Source: Verrucomicrobiia bacterium (GTDB lineage Bacteria; Verrucomicrobiota; Verrucomicrobiia; Limisphaerales; Pedosphaeraceae). Taken from it: a DNA stretch of 64,000 bases. Position 1 is the stretch's first letter. Every line of letters begins with the position of its first letter. The translations under genes were made by a program, and so were the position numbers. Below the pieces are notes generated by a model. The model was not told where the DNA came from and did not search any database. It was given only the letters and a program-made list of their open reading frames with translations. This document shows, in pieces, positions 45,301 through 53,740 of this stretch. The stretch is taken from assembly GCA_036268055.1 (NCBI GenBank), contig DATAUW010000021.1, forward strand, positions 1 to 64,000, written 5' to 3'.

Positions 45301-46412
45301 CCAATGGAAGTGTGGTGATTTTGAACCCCACCTTTACACAGATTGGGACAACCACCCCAATGACTTTGGGCGGCGGCTTATTTGACATAAATGGCGATAC
45401 GGAAACGATCACCACGCTGACTTTTAACGGCGGCATATTTAAGGACAGCGCGGACAACGCCACGGCAGAATTGACCACGAGCACGAGTTTTGTCCTCGGG
45501 GCCAGTAATTGCGTCATCGAAGTGGATGGAACGAACGGTATCCTCGACATTCCCGGAGGAATCAGTGGCACCGGCTCCTTTATCAAAACGGGCCCTGGCC
45601 AGCTCGTGCTTCTGGGAACCAACACCTATACCGGTTCGACCACCATCAGCAACGGCACCATCGCCTTATCAGGCGTGGCGGCTTTCACGGGTTCTTCGAT
45701 TGTGCTGGCGACCACCAACGCGGTCATTGATGTCAGCGCCGCTTACGATACGAACGGCAACGCTACCGACGAACTGGTATTGACAAGTGGCCAGACGTTA
45801 AGCGGTATCGGCAACATCAACGGCAGCCTGACGAACTCACCCGGATCCACAATCCTTCCGGGCACGCCATCGTCGGTCGGCACACTTTTTGTGACGAACG
45901 ATGTCAATGTGGGCGGGGCTTTGACCCTCAATGTCAATCGCACCAACACGCAGACCAGCAGTTCGCTGGTTTCGGTGACGGGAACCGCCAGTTATTCAGG
46001 CGTCCTCAACGTCACCAATGTCGGCCCGACCCTGCATGTGAACGATAAATTCCAGTTGTTCCCCTCAGCGGTCACGACTTTCAGCGGGGTTAATATCGCC
46101 ACCACTGATGCCGGTGGATTGGTTTATACGTGGCAAAACAATGTGGCGATTGACGGCTCCATCAAAGTGCTCACGGTCGTCAATCCGGTGAACACAAATC
46201 CCGCGCCGATCGGCGTGCTTCGGGTTGGAAATACATTGACGCTCTCGTGGCCGACGAACCAACTCGGCTGGCGGTTGGAGTCCCAAACCAATTCGATGGG
46301 TGTGGGAATCACAACCAACTGGCTCACGGTGCCCGGCTCGGCGAGCGTAACTTCCACAAACTTCACCATCGGTACCAGCAGCAATGTGTTTTTCCGGCTG
46401 GTTTACCCATAG
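42327..46412 (+). CDS. Giant secreted protein with autotransporter-associated beta-strand repeats
   Basis: The ATG at 42327 gives 1361 residues with a signal peptide (MKRLNYFSSAAFYLLAVAAL, cleavage near VSAAQ); an in-frame ATG at 42234 would bury it. The body is a Gly/Asn/Thr-rich beta-helix with at least four autotransporter-associated repeats, such as KTGAGILTLTGTNNYAGSTV, KQGNGALTLSNANNYFSGGL and KTGPGQLVLLGTNTYTGSTT. No outer-membrane beta-barrel translocator is seen. Instead the end is a compact module (LSWPTNQLGWRLESQTNS ... VFFRLVYP) shared with other secreted proteins here. A surface adhesin or glycan-binding scaffold is plausible. A terminator follows. Confidence 0.82.
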   Translation: MKRLNYFSSAAFYLLAVAALFSTFDVSAAQLTWDAGNTTDGAAIEAGSGAWDTSTTNSNWNLSGTNTFWTQTATTTPLNGATFGGVDGTNGTYQIVVDQGQVSATNLTISANGYVFSGSPIFVNGAGSKNNFVITDGKSVVFSNNITGSGNCEYLLGSNGAPASVTILGNVTGFTPTFSSTNGSILYLAGTNSASIGNILADVRQTNGIYNSGSAFVIGRNGGSLTQPSNATGSFTIDGPATVLNHTSDFIYLGRQLGNGNTPWNATLTIQNGATVNYQINANNNNLGLALPRVGSSGANCKSQVFMNGGTLNMGPGTESPQLARPIFLSNGGSAVGQSDIVVQSGGVINAWSGIQIGGTGTYNGGTAAYTNSGGFLYLGSIGGGGGFRYGALVPPTNFVSLSGGTLGALQNWFSSVPMILDGNNGNITFQTADSFGDAFNISLSGNLTGPGGLNKTGAGILTLTGTNNYAGSTVVSNGILVIPTANSPVNGAVVLDGSSAGSGLPLVSNIVSSVGQTWTITNLTFSSGTPTLSFEFGSLTPSTATAAITDNGDLAFTVMPNIVIDGTALAIGDYPLIRYTGTLSGEPPTAPSQMPGNVTATIVNNTSARTIVLHVTSGPVPSLLWKVGNGFWDFTSPNWLPSGSVTATDYQDGEPVQFDDTASGTSPITVTLNTTVNPSSITAINATKSYIISGTGAIGGSTGLSVSGTGGLTLATSNTYTGGTTVTGPGRLNINYGGDGASDSAIGSGTLTLNTGAKLDNTSGHSVVLNTASPIAMNWNDDWTFLGTSNLDLGFGTVTLGNVNVVLTVVSNTLTVNNQIADNGQGFALTKQGNGALTLSNANNYFSGGLDLENGTLNFNADSAGQGPLTIGGGVLDNTSGGDVLLTSPSKLDLQANFTFNGTGNLNLGGEQTTIGGAPQIITLNGTGALETDGAFLGGNRATTVMGTGQWIIGGTQNNSGLGLTINGGTVYFNKSGGNSVGGGNPVVINTNGSVVILNPTFTQIGTTTPMTLGGGLFDINGDTETITTLTFNGGIFKDSADNATAELTTSTSFVLGASNCVIEVDGTNGILDIPGGISGTGSFIKTGPGQLVLLGTNTYTGSTTISNGTIALSGVAAFTGSSIVLATTNAVIDVSAAYDTNGNATDELVLTSGQTLSGIGNINGSLTNSPGSTILPGTPSSVGTLFVTNDVNVGGALTLNVNRTNTQTSSSLVSVTGTASYSGVLNVTNVGPTLHVNDKFQLFPSAVTTFSGVNIATTDAGGLVYTWQNNVAIDGSIKVLTVVNPVNTNPAPIGVLRVGNTLTLSWPTNQLGWRLESQTNSMGVGITTNWLTVPGSASVTSTNFTIGTSSNVFFRLVYP

Positions 46413-46423
46413 GAAAAATATTT

Positions 46424-46456
46424 GGCGGCGGTCAGGAAATGATCGCCGCCATTTTG
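46424..46456 (+). terminator. Rho-independent terminator after the giant beta-repeat gene
   Basis: A ten-pair stem GGCGGCGGTC/GATCGCCGCC (one G-T pair) with a 7-base loop AGGAAAT is followed by ATTTTG. It begins 12 bases after the stop codon. Confidence 0.75.
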
Positions 46457-46471
46457 CAGGCTCATGCGGTG

Positions 46472-46504
46472 ACACGGGGATGTTTGGGTTGAGCATCCCC
46501 GTGT
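46472..46504 (+). promoter_or_regulatory. Strong perfect hairpin in the pseudopilin leader
   Basis: An exact 11-bp inverted repeat (ACACGGGGATG at 46472-46482, CATCCCCGTGT at 46494-46504) with an 11-base loop lies between the terminator and the pseudopilin gene. No T-run follows, so it is more likely an RNA-stabilising or regulatory structure than a terminator. An operator for a dimeric repressor is also possible. Confidence 0.5.
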
Positions 46505-46584
46505 AACCATCGCGAAAAAATAAAGATTTAAATTTCAGATTCAACCAGCGGTAAAAATATTTAACCTGATTACGGAGAGGTAAC

Positions 46585-47406
46585 ATGATATTTCAATTGA
46601 ATCGCGGTCACGAAAATCTTCAGACAAACAGGGATTTAAATTTAAATCGGTTGGCAGGCAGGGAACGGGCGAGAGTGGTTGCGGGGGCGTTCACGCTCAT
46701 CGAATTGTTGGTGGTGATTGCCATCATTGCCATCCTTGCGGGACTGCTGCTGCCGGCGCTGGCAAAGGCCAAGCAAAAAGCTCTCAAGACGCAGTGTCTC
46801 AATGACGTGAAGCAGATTTCCCTGGGCTTTCTGCTCTACGTGGATGATTATGCCGGTATCATGCCAGCCGATGCTTCACGCGGCGCCGGCTGGCACACGG
46901 AAGACTGGATTTACTGGAATGGCCAGCCCTTTGCCAACGGCCAGATAGCAAGGGAAATAAGGACGGCAAATTCGACGAACATTTTCCGTTGCCCCATGGA
47001 CAAGGACAATTCGGGACGGAAAGACAACCAGTCAACCTACTATTATAGCTATTCCGTAAATGGACAGGATTCCGGCAGCTCCACAACCAGCGGCATGGCT
47101 TCATCCTGGAATGGCACCACCGGCAACGGTTGGCTTCCTTACCGGTTCTCCAGTGTGGTCAACCCGTCCGCGAAAATCATGCTGGCAGAGGAGCCGACCA
47201 AGACAACCCCGGATGAAGAGCCCGTAGGTTGGACCGCAGACGTCATTGTGGATGGCCGTTGGGAGCCGGGCACTACCGTGGGCGCGAGTGACACTATTAC
47301 AGTGCGACATTCCGGAAAAGGGAATATCGGTTTTGCCGATGGACATTCCGAGACGGAAGATGCGCTTTTTGCGATCCAACAAAGCCACATTGACCCTTCC
47401 TACTAA
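46585..47406 (+). CDS. Type II-secretion-like pseudopilin with prepilin leader
   Basis: A 273-residue protein with an unusually long, basic leader (~35 residues). The prepilin cleavage/methylation motif and hydrophobic helix follow ([20 protein letters not shown]), so a PilD-type peptidase should process it. The globular part contains [18 protein letters not shown] and the C-terminal [10 protein letters not shown], the ADGH motif of the large H-loop pseudopilin class of Verrucomicrobia and Planctomycetes. A strong ribosome site (GGAGAGG) precedes the ATG. It follows the giant beta-repeat gene and precedes a Tat-exported oxidoreductase. Confidence 0.85.
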   Translation: MIFQLNRGHENLQTNRDLNLNRLAGRERARVVAGAFTLIELLVVIAIIAILAGLLLPALAKAKQKALKTQCLNDVKQISLGFLLYVDDYAGIMPADASRGAGWHTEDWIYWNGQPFANGQIAREIRTANSTNIFRCPMDKDNSGRKDNQSTYYYSYSVNGQDSGSSTTSGMASSWNGTTGNGWLPYRFSSVVNPSAKIMLAEEPTKTTPDEEPVGWTADVIVDGRWEPGTTVGASDTITVRHSGKGNIGFADGHSETEDALFAIQQSHIDPSY

Positions 47407-47528
47407 TATATCCAAACGCCCAATCCTTCGGCAGGTTGCTACGGAGCAAAATTTTCTGACCGCAACTTAGCCAAAATTTCTTTTACACAATTAAAATCGT
47501 ATCTCTTGAATCTTAAGTCGTACTTATC

Positions 47529-48968
47529 ATGAAAGCACATTTGAACCGCCGTTCCTTTATCAAACGCACCGCAGTAGCCGCAGGTGCGGCGTCCGCAGCA
47601 GGCATTTTTCCAGTCAACCTCCTTGCCCAAGGCCGCCATGCCGCGGGCGATAAACTGAATTGCGTCCAAATTGGCGCGGGCGAACGCGGCTTTCAGGAGC
47701 ACATTCAAAAACAGGCGATCGGCAGGCTTTCCCAGAACCTTTATGCGGTGGTGGATCCCGATGAAAAAAAACACGCCGCGGTGCGCGCGTGGCTTCAGCG
47801 GAGCCATTTGGACCCGTCGAAGACGCAGTTCTTCACCGATTATCGAGAGATGTTCGACAAGTGCGGCAGCAACCTTGATGCTGCATTCGTCGCCGCGCCG
47901 AATCATCACCATGCCACGGCATCCGCGATGGCGTTGAATCACGGTATCAGTGTCTATTGTGAAAAGCCGCTCTGCCATGATGTCGCCGAGGCGCGGATGT
48001 TGCGCAGGCTGGCCGCCAAATATCCCAAACTCGCGACTCAAATGGGCAACCAGGGCCATTGCGAAGAGGGCTACCGCAAATTGTGTGAGTATGTTTGGGC
48101 GGGCGCGATCGGCAACATCACCGAAACGCATAGCTGGACCGATCGCTCCAACGGTGGGGTCGGGCCGCGTCCGCCGGTTTTGCCGGTGCCGGAAGGCATG
48201 CGGTGGGATTCATGGATCGGCCCCGCGGCCTATCGTGATTATCATTCCGATCTGCATCCGCACGAATGGCATGGATGGTATGATTTTGGGAATGGCTCCA
48301 TTGGCAACATGGGCTGCCATGTCCTGGATGGGGTTTATTGGGCGCTCAAGCTGGAGCATCCCGACAGCATTGAACTGGAGCAGGTGCGCGGGGGCACGGA
48401 TGAACGGTATCCGACCGGCAGCCGGGTGCGGTGGGATTTCCCGGCGCGCGGGGAGATGCCGCCGGTCAAAGTTTATTGGTACGAAGGGCTGAACCCAAAC
48501 ACGACCGCAAATTCAAATGGCATCATGCGCACCGCTGGCGGTTCCGCCCGCAACCTGCCGCCGCTTTATTTTGAATTGCAGAAACAATATCCCGACGAAG
48601 AGTTCGGCAGTAATGGGACCATTTACGTTGGCGAGAAGGGTTATTTGTACACCGGGACTTATGGCGAGCAGATGCACCTCGTTCCGCGGGAAAAAATGGT
48701 TTCGACACCGAGTCCCGCAAAGACACTCGCGCGCCCGAAAGATTCGTTCACGGACTTCATCAATGCGGTCCGTGAAGGCCGCGCGAACACGGCGATACCT
48801 TTTGAATACGGCGCGCAACTGACTGAGTTTGTCCTGCTCGCAAACCTTGCCATGCACGCCGGCTTGCATAATAAAGTCGAGTGGGACGGGCCTGGCATGA
48901 AGGTTAAAAATATTCCGGCCTTGAACGACTGGGTGCAGCGCGATCATCGTAAGGAATGGCGCGTTTGA
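47529..48968 (+). CDS. Tat-exported Gfo/Idh/MocA family oxidoreductase
   Basis: A 479-residue predicted sugar-type dehydrogenase. The twin-arginine signal NRRSFIKRT at 6-14 is followed by an alanine-rich stretch ending near residue 34. The Rossmann fold has the EKP motif at 145-147 (VYCEKPLCHDVAEA), and the substrate domain includes GSIGNMGCHVLDGVYWALKL. It is longer than the 372-residue homologue at 4216-5334 and differs in the C-terminal region, so the two are not recent duplicates. The substrate is unknown. It probably belongs with the preceding secreted proteins in carbohydrate use. Confidence 0.87.
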   Translation: MKAHLNRRSFIKRTAVAAGAASAAGIFPVNLLAQGRHAAGDKLNCVQIGAGERGFQEHIQKQAIGRLSQNLYAVVDPDEKKHAAVRAWLQRSHLDPSKTQFFTDYREMFDKCGSNLDAAFVAAPNHHHATASAMALNHGISVYCEKPLCHDVAEARMLRRLAAKYPKLATQMGNQGHCEEGYRKLCEYVWAGAIGNITETHSWTDRSNGGVGPRPPVLPVPEGMRWDSWIGPAAYRDYHSDLHPHEWHGWYDFGNGSIGNMGCHVLDGVYWALKLEHPDSIELEQVRGGTDERYPTGSRVRWDFPARGEMPPVKVYWYEGLNPNTTANSNGIMRTAGGSARNLPPLYFELQKQYPDEEFGSNGTIYVGEKGYLYTGTYGEQMHLVPREKMVSTPSPAKTLARPKDSFTDFINAVREGRANTAIPFEYGAQLTEFVLLANLAMHAGLHNKVEWDGPGMKVKNIPALNDWVQRDHRKEWRV

Positions 48969-49125
48969 ACGGGGTGGAATGGAGAATGGGCATTGATTTC
49001 GTTGAGGGAATACGTTCTCAATGTTCACAGTGACTTCGGTCGAAGTCGGCGGAGCTGTAAGCGCCTCGCGCTCGTGCTTGCTTCTGAAGCCCGCCGCTAA
49101 TTGGTTTCCTTGGATTAGACGTTCG

Positions 49126-49304
49126 CTTCGCGATTTGTGGTCTCGGCGATGAACGTGACCAAAGGAAGCAAACTCGCCTATGTCAAACTGAACGGTCAAA
49201 CGCCTTGCCAATTCCCCGCTGGTGGCAAATATTGTGTTTGTGCAGAACGGCACAACACGGATGACAACTTTCAAGCAATACGACAACTTGAACCGGCTGA
49301 CTTC
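49126..49304 (+). repeat. First copy of a dispersed RHS-linked segment
   Basis: Nearly the same ~180-base sequence occurs at 49126-49304 and 51003-51179, and a shorter part at about 49992-50082. Shared words include CTTCGCGATTTGTGG, GGAAGCAAA, CCGCTGGTGGCAAATATTGT and GACAACTTTCAAGCAATACG. A weaker trace is at about 51970-52010. Each copy encodes the same stretch of a verrucomicrobial RHS protein and is followed by different sequence, as expected of cassette or tip exchange. Confidence 0.75.
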
Positions 49305-49503
49305 CATCCTCAGTTCCAATGCCTCGTCGGTGATTGACGAGCATAATTACAATTACAATCAGGCGAAGCAGCGCACCAGTGTGACCAATGCGGATGGAAC
49401 GTATTGGGTGTATCAATACGATGCTTTGGGCCAGGTAACCGGGAGTTAAGCATTGGGGAGATGGCAGTGCGGTGGCCGGGCAGCAGTTTGGATATGCGTT
49501 TGA
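49192..49503 (+). pseudogene. RHS-repeat protein fragment
   Basis: Reads LANSPLVANIVFVQNGTTRM, TTFKQYDNLNRLTSI and RTSVTNADGTYWVYQYDALG, a segment typical of verrucomicrobial RHS/YD-repeat proteins. After a stop at 49447, another frame continues with VKHWGDGSAVAGQQFGYAF, the expected next part, so a frameshift is present. There is no start, and the N-terminal shell is missing. Complete RHS proteins encapsulate and deliver C-terminal toxins; this is only a decayed piece directly before an unrelated membrane protein gene. Confidence 0.8.
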
Positions 49504-49517
49504 AATTTGAAGGAAGG

Positions 49518-49898
49518 ATGCTCGATGGGTTCAGTTTGCGATTAAACCGCAAAAAACGGAATGCTATTAAACATAGCTTGCTATATGTTTTTATAACAAT
49601 GTTCACGATTGTAGCTTATATCGGACTTTGGTTTGCTTCTGTTTTTATGATGCTGTTACCTTTTGACATTTTGGCAAACACGCGGATAAGGCCGCACTCA
49701 ATTAGCTATTGGATTTGGGCTATGTTGTTTTTATCGGTTGATTTTATCTGGATCATTTTTTTGACTACTCGTAATGTTTATCTTTTTAAGTATCAGAACA
49801 AAATTAATTTGGATTTCGTTGTGTCCGAATTGGGATCATTAATGGCATTAGCGTGGTTGATATATCTTTTATGGAATGGCGAAACTCCTCTTCAATAA
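49518..49898 (+). CDS. Orphan small membrane protein beside an RHS fragment
   Basis: Not recognised. The ATG at 49518, closely preceded by AGGAAGG, gives 126 residues with about three hydrophobic helices (LLYVFITMFTIVAYIGLWFA, YWIWAMLFLSVDFIWIIFL, LGSLMALAWLIYLLW). It is more AT-rich than the surroundings. Its position immediately after the RHS fragment suggests an immunity protein or cargo of an RHS toxin cassette, but no homology is visible to me. Confidence 0.5.
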   Translation: MLDGFSLRLNRKKRNAIKHSLLYVFITMFTIVAYIGLWFASVFMMLLPFDILANTRIRPHSISYWIWAMLFLSVDFIWIIFLTTRNVYLFKYQNKINLDFVVSELGSLMALAWLIYLLWNGETPLQ

Positions 49899-50017
49899 AA
49901 ATTAGAATTTGATACGCCTGCCTTGGCACGGATGATGCAAATTAAAGAATCGCGTTTGGACGGTTTCTCTACTTCAAACACGGCACAAAGAAGCAAAGCT
50001 CGCCCGCGTCAAACTGA

Positions 50018-50082
50018 ACAGTCAAACGTCTTGCCAATTCCCCGCTGGTGGCAAATATTGTGTTGCGCAAAAGCGGCACTGT
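50018..50082 (+). pseudogene. Short RHS fragment, second copy
   Basis: Encodes TVKRLANSPLVANIVLRKSG, matching the fragment at 49192. It then breaks abruptly into unrelated sequence (VLSFSCWLFV) before the next orphan gene. The junction marks one end of a recombined cassette. Confidence 0.65.
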
Positions 50083-50119
50083 GTTGAGCTTTAGCTGTTG
50101 GCTATTTGTTTCTTCCGCA

Positions 50120-50885
50120 ATGAACATAGAAGATGTTTTAGAAGAAAAATTGAAGGGCGAGACGCGCTTCACTTCAGCCAAGGCCGATCTTGATATTCTG
50201 GCCCCGGAACATTTTGTATCCATGGTGCGGGGTAAGACAGACGTAAAAAATACGGGAATCACGCGAGAGTGCAGAGTAGAAATTTTTACCAGAACTGCGG
50301 CTAAGGTTCTAAGCCTATCCGGCGTGTTTGGATGTCGTGGCGCCGGATGGCTTGACTCGTGCGAAGTCGTCTTACTCAACACGGGAAATCGCACTCTGGT
50401 TTGGAAGCGTAAAGGAAGACAAGGGGATATCTTCATTGATGGAAGAAAGGCAGGAAGAATCGAGTTTGGATGGTCTTTTACGGCACGCATACATAGGTTC
50501 TGCGTCGGTATGGTTAGCAGGACAGCCATTTTGTAGGGTGGTTTTGCCATTTTTCGGCCCCGCGTGTCCCCAACCCCATGACTGCACAGGGCATTTCATA
50601 CTCGCAAATGACCGGCAAACGATAAAGTTTGTGATAAATCCCAAAGACCCAAACGGTTCCAATATCTCGCTGAAATCGGGACTCGCCTGGGGTTTGGCTA
50701 GATTGCGCGGGCACAACTTGCCTGTTCCTTCGCGATCTCAGCCTGGTTTGACGATACCAGATGACGGAACCATTTTTTATTCCTCCGACAAGGGGGTTTT
50801 GGCCCGGCTTTCAGAAGAGCAACGCCTAATACTTCTCAGTTTTGCGGTCTGGCCATGGTCTCTTAACAAGGGGATTGGAATATAG
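50120..50885 (+). pseudogene. Frameshifted orphan gene between RHS fragments
   Basis: Not recognised. The first frame (ATG at 50120) reads MNIEDVLEEKLKGETRF and GDIFIDGRKAGRIEFGW, then degenerates to a stop at 50536. A second frame, open across 50328-50885, looks protein-like from about 50480 on (HFILANDRQTIKFVINPKDP, ARLSEEQRLILLSFAVWPWS). The simplest reading is one protein of about 250 residues with a frameshift between 50470 and 50530. Its placement between RHS fragments suggests a former toxin-tip or immunity gene. Confidence 0.45.
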
Positions 50886-51067
50886 TGTGGTTGTGCGGTT
50901 AGCATCCGCCGGTTGCGTTTTCGAAGTCAGCCTGATCGCAAGCGTCGCCTACTTCGTGCTGGCTCCCTGGGCACTGATTGGTTTGTCTGTACGAGACGAT
51001 CTCTTCGCGATTTGTGGTTTCGGCGATGAAGGCGACACGAGGAAGCAAAGCGCGTCTGCATCAACTA

Positions 51068-51326
51068 ACAGTCAAACGCCTTGCTAATTTTCCGCTGGTG
51101 GCAAATATTGTTTTGCGCAGGGCGGCACGACTGGATGACAACTTTCAAGCAATACGGTAACTTGAACCGGCTGACTTCCCGGTATGGCAATTATTTTAGG
51201 GCGCAGGTTTCCATCACCAACGGCAGCGGCCTGGTCTGGCAGACGCTGAGGAATCTGACGGTCTTAAACGAAGGAACTAATTACACGATCCTGACGAATG
51301 TTGCCGGAGATGTGTATGTGTCGCAT
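51068..51326 (+). pseudogene. RHS-repeat fragment, third copy, joined to a different RHS segment
   Basis: Starts as the other copies (TVKRLANFPLVANIVLR, then TTFKQYGNLNRLTS after a frame change). It then jumps directly to YGNYFRAQVSITNGSGLVWQ and LTNVAGDVYVSH, a part that in intact verrucomicrobial RHS proteins lies further on. An internal deletion or recombination therefore joined two distant RHS segments. There are frameshifts, no start and no C-terminal toxin. Confidence 0.7.
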
Positions 51327-51540
51327 ACAGGAGTGTCCTGTGAACTCGTTCGTCCCTCGAAGGGATCAGGCCAGCAAGACTACTCGTCTCCTATCCCATG
51401 AATAGCCACACTTTGGAAGATCCGATCAAGGTAAATGGGCATTACAAAAATATGCCCGCATCGCTATCATTCTCACGGTTTGTTTTTGACGAGTTGCATC
51501 CCTAGTTGACTGCGCAGTGGCGGTGTCGGCGTGCGATTAT

Positions 51541-51900
51541 ATGTTTAGCTCAAACATCTGTTTGGGGCTCGACGAGGTAAGCCGGTTTATCGCTGGAATC
51601 GAAAAGCTGATCCAATGCAATAGTGGCACGGCGAACCTTTATGGCTACTCTCAGGAGAGCAAGATTTCAATTATGGCGTTGGAAGATGCGCCTGGTGAGA
51701 TGATTGTTGGAGGCGTGATTGCTATCCAACCTGGATGGCCTGATGACGAGATTTATCCAGCTGGCCGCGTTCCAATCGGTCAGAACGCTTCTGGTATGAT
51801 ATTCTCGTTTGGCGGTTTTCAGACAGACCAATCATACCTTCACGACGTCTTGGTGTCGTTCAGATTGCTTGCACGAGACCTCGCGGCGACACGCAAATAG
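51541..51900 (+). CDS. Orphan WapI-like immunity protein candidate
   Basis: A 119-residue soluble protein from the ATG at 51541 (an in-frame GTG lies eight codons upstream). The beta-rich middle (SKISIMALEDAPGEMIVGGV) and the ending SGMIFSFGGFQTDQSYLHDV plus an amphipathic helix (LVSFRLLARDLAA) resemble the plan of WapI-type immunity proteins, which protect against RHS/WapA toxins. It follows an RHS fragment, which agrees. Homology is judged by pattern only. Confidence 0.5.
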   Translation: MFSSNICLGLDEVSRFIAGIEKLIQCNSGTANLYGYSQESKISIMALEDAPGEMIVGGVIAIQPGWPDDEIYPAGRVPIGQNASGMIFSFGGFQTDQSYLHDVLVSFRLLARDLAATRK

Positions 51901-52275
51901 AACTCGTACAAGCAACCAGAGCCCGCGGGGACTAAGGAAAATTAAACGCTGGAACCGTTGGGCTTCCCAAGCCCGCCTGCGTCAAACTGAATGACCAAGC
52001 GTCCTGCACGCCTTGTGGCATTGTGCGGGTTAACTCGGAAGGGCTGGGGAGATGTTTCACTCTGCTCCTTCGGTCCGAACTTCGGTTATGGCTGCGACCG
52101 CTCAGGCAAGCGCCGAAAATTGGGTTGGGTTGTCTTGCCGAGAATGAGTTGTTAAAGCAGCGCGACTTCGCGGCAGGCAAACTGAGCAATCAATATTTTC
52201 AGTGCGCGAATGGGGGATTGCGCGGGATCGTGGTGGCAATGCGCGCGATTGTGGGGTTAATTCGACCGAAAGGCG
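51901..52275 (+). other. Gene-free stretch with traces of the RHS-linked repeat
   Basis: No supportable gene. Around 51970-52010 the words GCCTGCGTCAAACTGAA and CAAGCGTCCTGC recall the dispersed RHS-linked segment seen at 49126, 49992 and 51003. The rest shows nothing recognisable and probably marks the end of the decayed accessory patch. Confidence 0.4.
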
Positions 52276-52650
52276 TCAGTTGGTGACGTCGAAGGTGGTG
52301 CTTTGTTCGCGGATGGGGAGATAAAGTTTGTACCATTCTTTTTGGGCGTCGCTGTCGGTGTAGGCTTTGAGCGCGTCTTCGTCTTTGAATTCCACGGCGA
52401 TGACGTTGGTCTTTTTTACTTTGGCTTCGGCGAGGTTTTGGACTTTGAGCGATTTGGTCCAGACGCGGAGAATGCCCGGGTATTGGCTCGGCAATTTTTG
52501 CGCGCCATCGAGGACGGCCTGGATTTGCGCGGGCGTGGCGTCAGCCTTGAAGCCAACCGTGATGAAGTGAATGACGGATTTGGGGGCGTCGGCAAAAGCG
52601 TTCGTGGCGATCAATCCGAAGGCGAGGGCTAAGGTCAGGAGTGTTTTCAT
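52276..52650 (-). CDS. Exported Dabb (stress-responsive A/B barrel) domain protein
   Basis: The ATG at 52650 gives 124 residues: a signal peptide (MKTLLTLALAFGLIATNAFA) and a ferredoxin-like Dabb domain. The latter shows the typical VIHFITVGFKADATPAQIQA, a central valine-rich strand (NVIAVEFKDEDALKAYTDSD) and QKEWYKLYLPIREQS. The function of exported bacterial Dabb proteins is unclear; cytosolic relatives bind small hydrophobic ligands or act as cyclases. No linked genes. Confidence 0.8.
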   Translation of the reverse strand: MKTLLTLALAFGLIATNAFADAPKSVIHFITVGFKADATPAQIQAVLDGAQKLPSQYPGILRVWTKSLKVQNLAEAKVKKTNVIAVEFKDEDALKAYTDSDAQKEWYKLYLPIREQSTTFDVTN

Positions 52651-52736
52651 GGGCTGAGAAGAATGGGTAAAATGTTTTTGGTGCGTGTTGATTCGGCGAC
52701 GATTATTGGCTGGGCGGGAGGAAGTTGTCAAGGCGG

Positions 52737-53522
52737 TCACCAATAGAGATAATTCGGGTCGGGCAACGGGAAGCCCGCATAGAGCGGCGTAGTGGATGGG
52801 AACGTAAAATATTCCACGTGGCCGTCTGCGTAGAGCATGTTAAACCGGCGCTGGCCTTTGTAGTTGTGCCACCACGAACTTGAATCGGCATTGAGATTGT
52901 ACGATTGATTTTCCCATTCCCAATCTCCCTGGATGACCTTATTGCCCGAGTTGCGCGCGATCTGGCTTGCAGTGATCGGCGTTGCCGTGCCGGCGTAAAA
53001 AGACAGCGTGTCCACGGTGATATGCTGGACGCGCCAAGCATCTACGTCATGCTCCGGGCAATAACTGTTGCCATACTCCAGGAAACAATTTTTTGCCATG
53101 TAATTGGCGTCGCCTTTATCGGCGGGGCATTGCCACGCGTTCACCGCGGGAACATATTTATTCAACGGGCGATTGTTATAATCATTCGTGATGCCGAAGG
53201 ACGCGCCCACCGAAGCATCGAGTGAAAAAGTGCCTTGCTGTCCACCCGCCGCGCCCCAGCCGCGAATGCGCGGGTAAGTGTCCGCGTTGTCGCTCACGTA
53301 CATCGCCCAGCCCAGCCCGATCTGATGTTGGTTGCTGGAACATTGGACCCGCTTGGCGTTGGCCTTCGCGCGCGCCAGGGTAGGCAGGAGCAACCCGGCC
53401 AGAATGGCGATGATGGCGATGACCACGAGTAACTCGATCAACGTGAACGCCGAGTTAGTGTAAGCACGAAGCTGCAGGCGAAGCGTTTCCGCGAAAGATT
53501 TTCGCAAGTAAAGCGTTTTCAT
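52737..53522 (-). CDS. Type II-secretion-like pseudopilin with prepilin leader
   Basis: From the ATG at 53522 the protein has 261 residues: a short basic leader, then [20 protein letters not shown], the cleaved and methylated prepilin helix, [20 protein letters not shown] and the C-terminal [12 protein letters not shown]. Three further in-frame ATGs lie upstream (to 53666), but they lengthen the leader improbably. It is one of three pseudopilins of this class in the window, and lies next to the regulator of the sialic acid locus on the same strand. Confidence 0.82.
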   Translation of the reverse strand: MKTLYLRKSFAETLRLQLRAYTNSAFTLIELLVVIAIIAILAGLLLPTLARAKANAKRVQCSSNQHQIGLGWAMYVSDNADTYPRIRGWGAAGGQQGTFSLDASVGASFGITNDYNNRPLNKYVPAVNAWQCPADKGDANYMAKNCFLEYGNSYCPEHDVDAWRVQHITVDTLSFYAGTATPITASQIARNSGNKVIQGDWEWENQSYNLNADSSSWWHNYKGQRRFNMLYADGHVEYFTFPSTTPLYAGFPLPDPNYLYW

Positions 53523-53740
53523 CGTGCGACGACCATGGTGGTTCGTTTCAAGCTGCGTTATTCGGAACTTCATCGGCCAAACGTGTTGGTACTGCGGGCG
53601 GCCAATCTTGTACTCCTCCATAAAAAAAATCACTAAAAAACATTCGTGATAATTAAACCCATCCAAGTCCCAGGTAATTACAGTAACTCAGCAAGGACTT
53701 AGTAACTCGCTTTTGACGCTTAGCCCAATATTTGGCCGGT

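Noticed and set aside
49924-49940. Sigma-54-like promoter TGGCACG-GATG-ATGCA
   Set aside because: The -24 part is good but the -12 part deviates (ATGCA for TTGCA), and it lies in decayed RHS sequence; probably chance.
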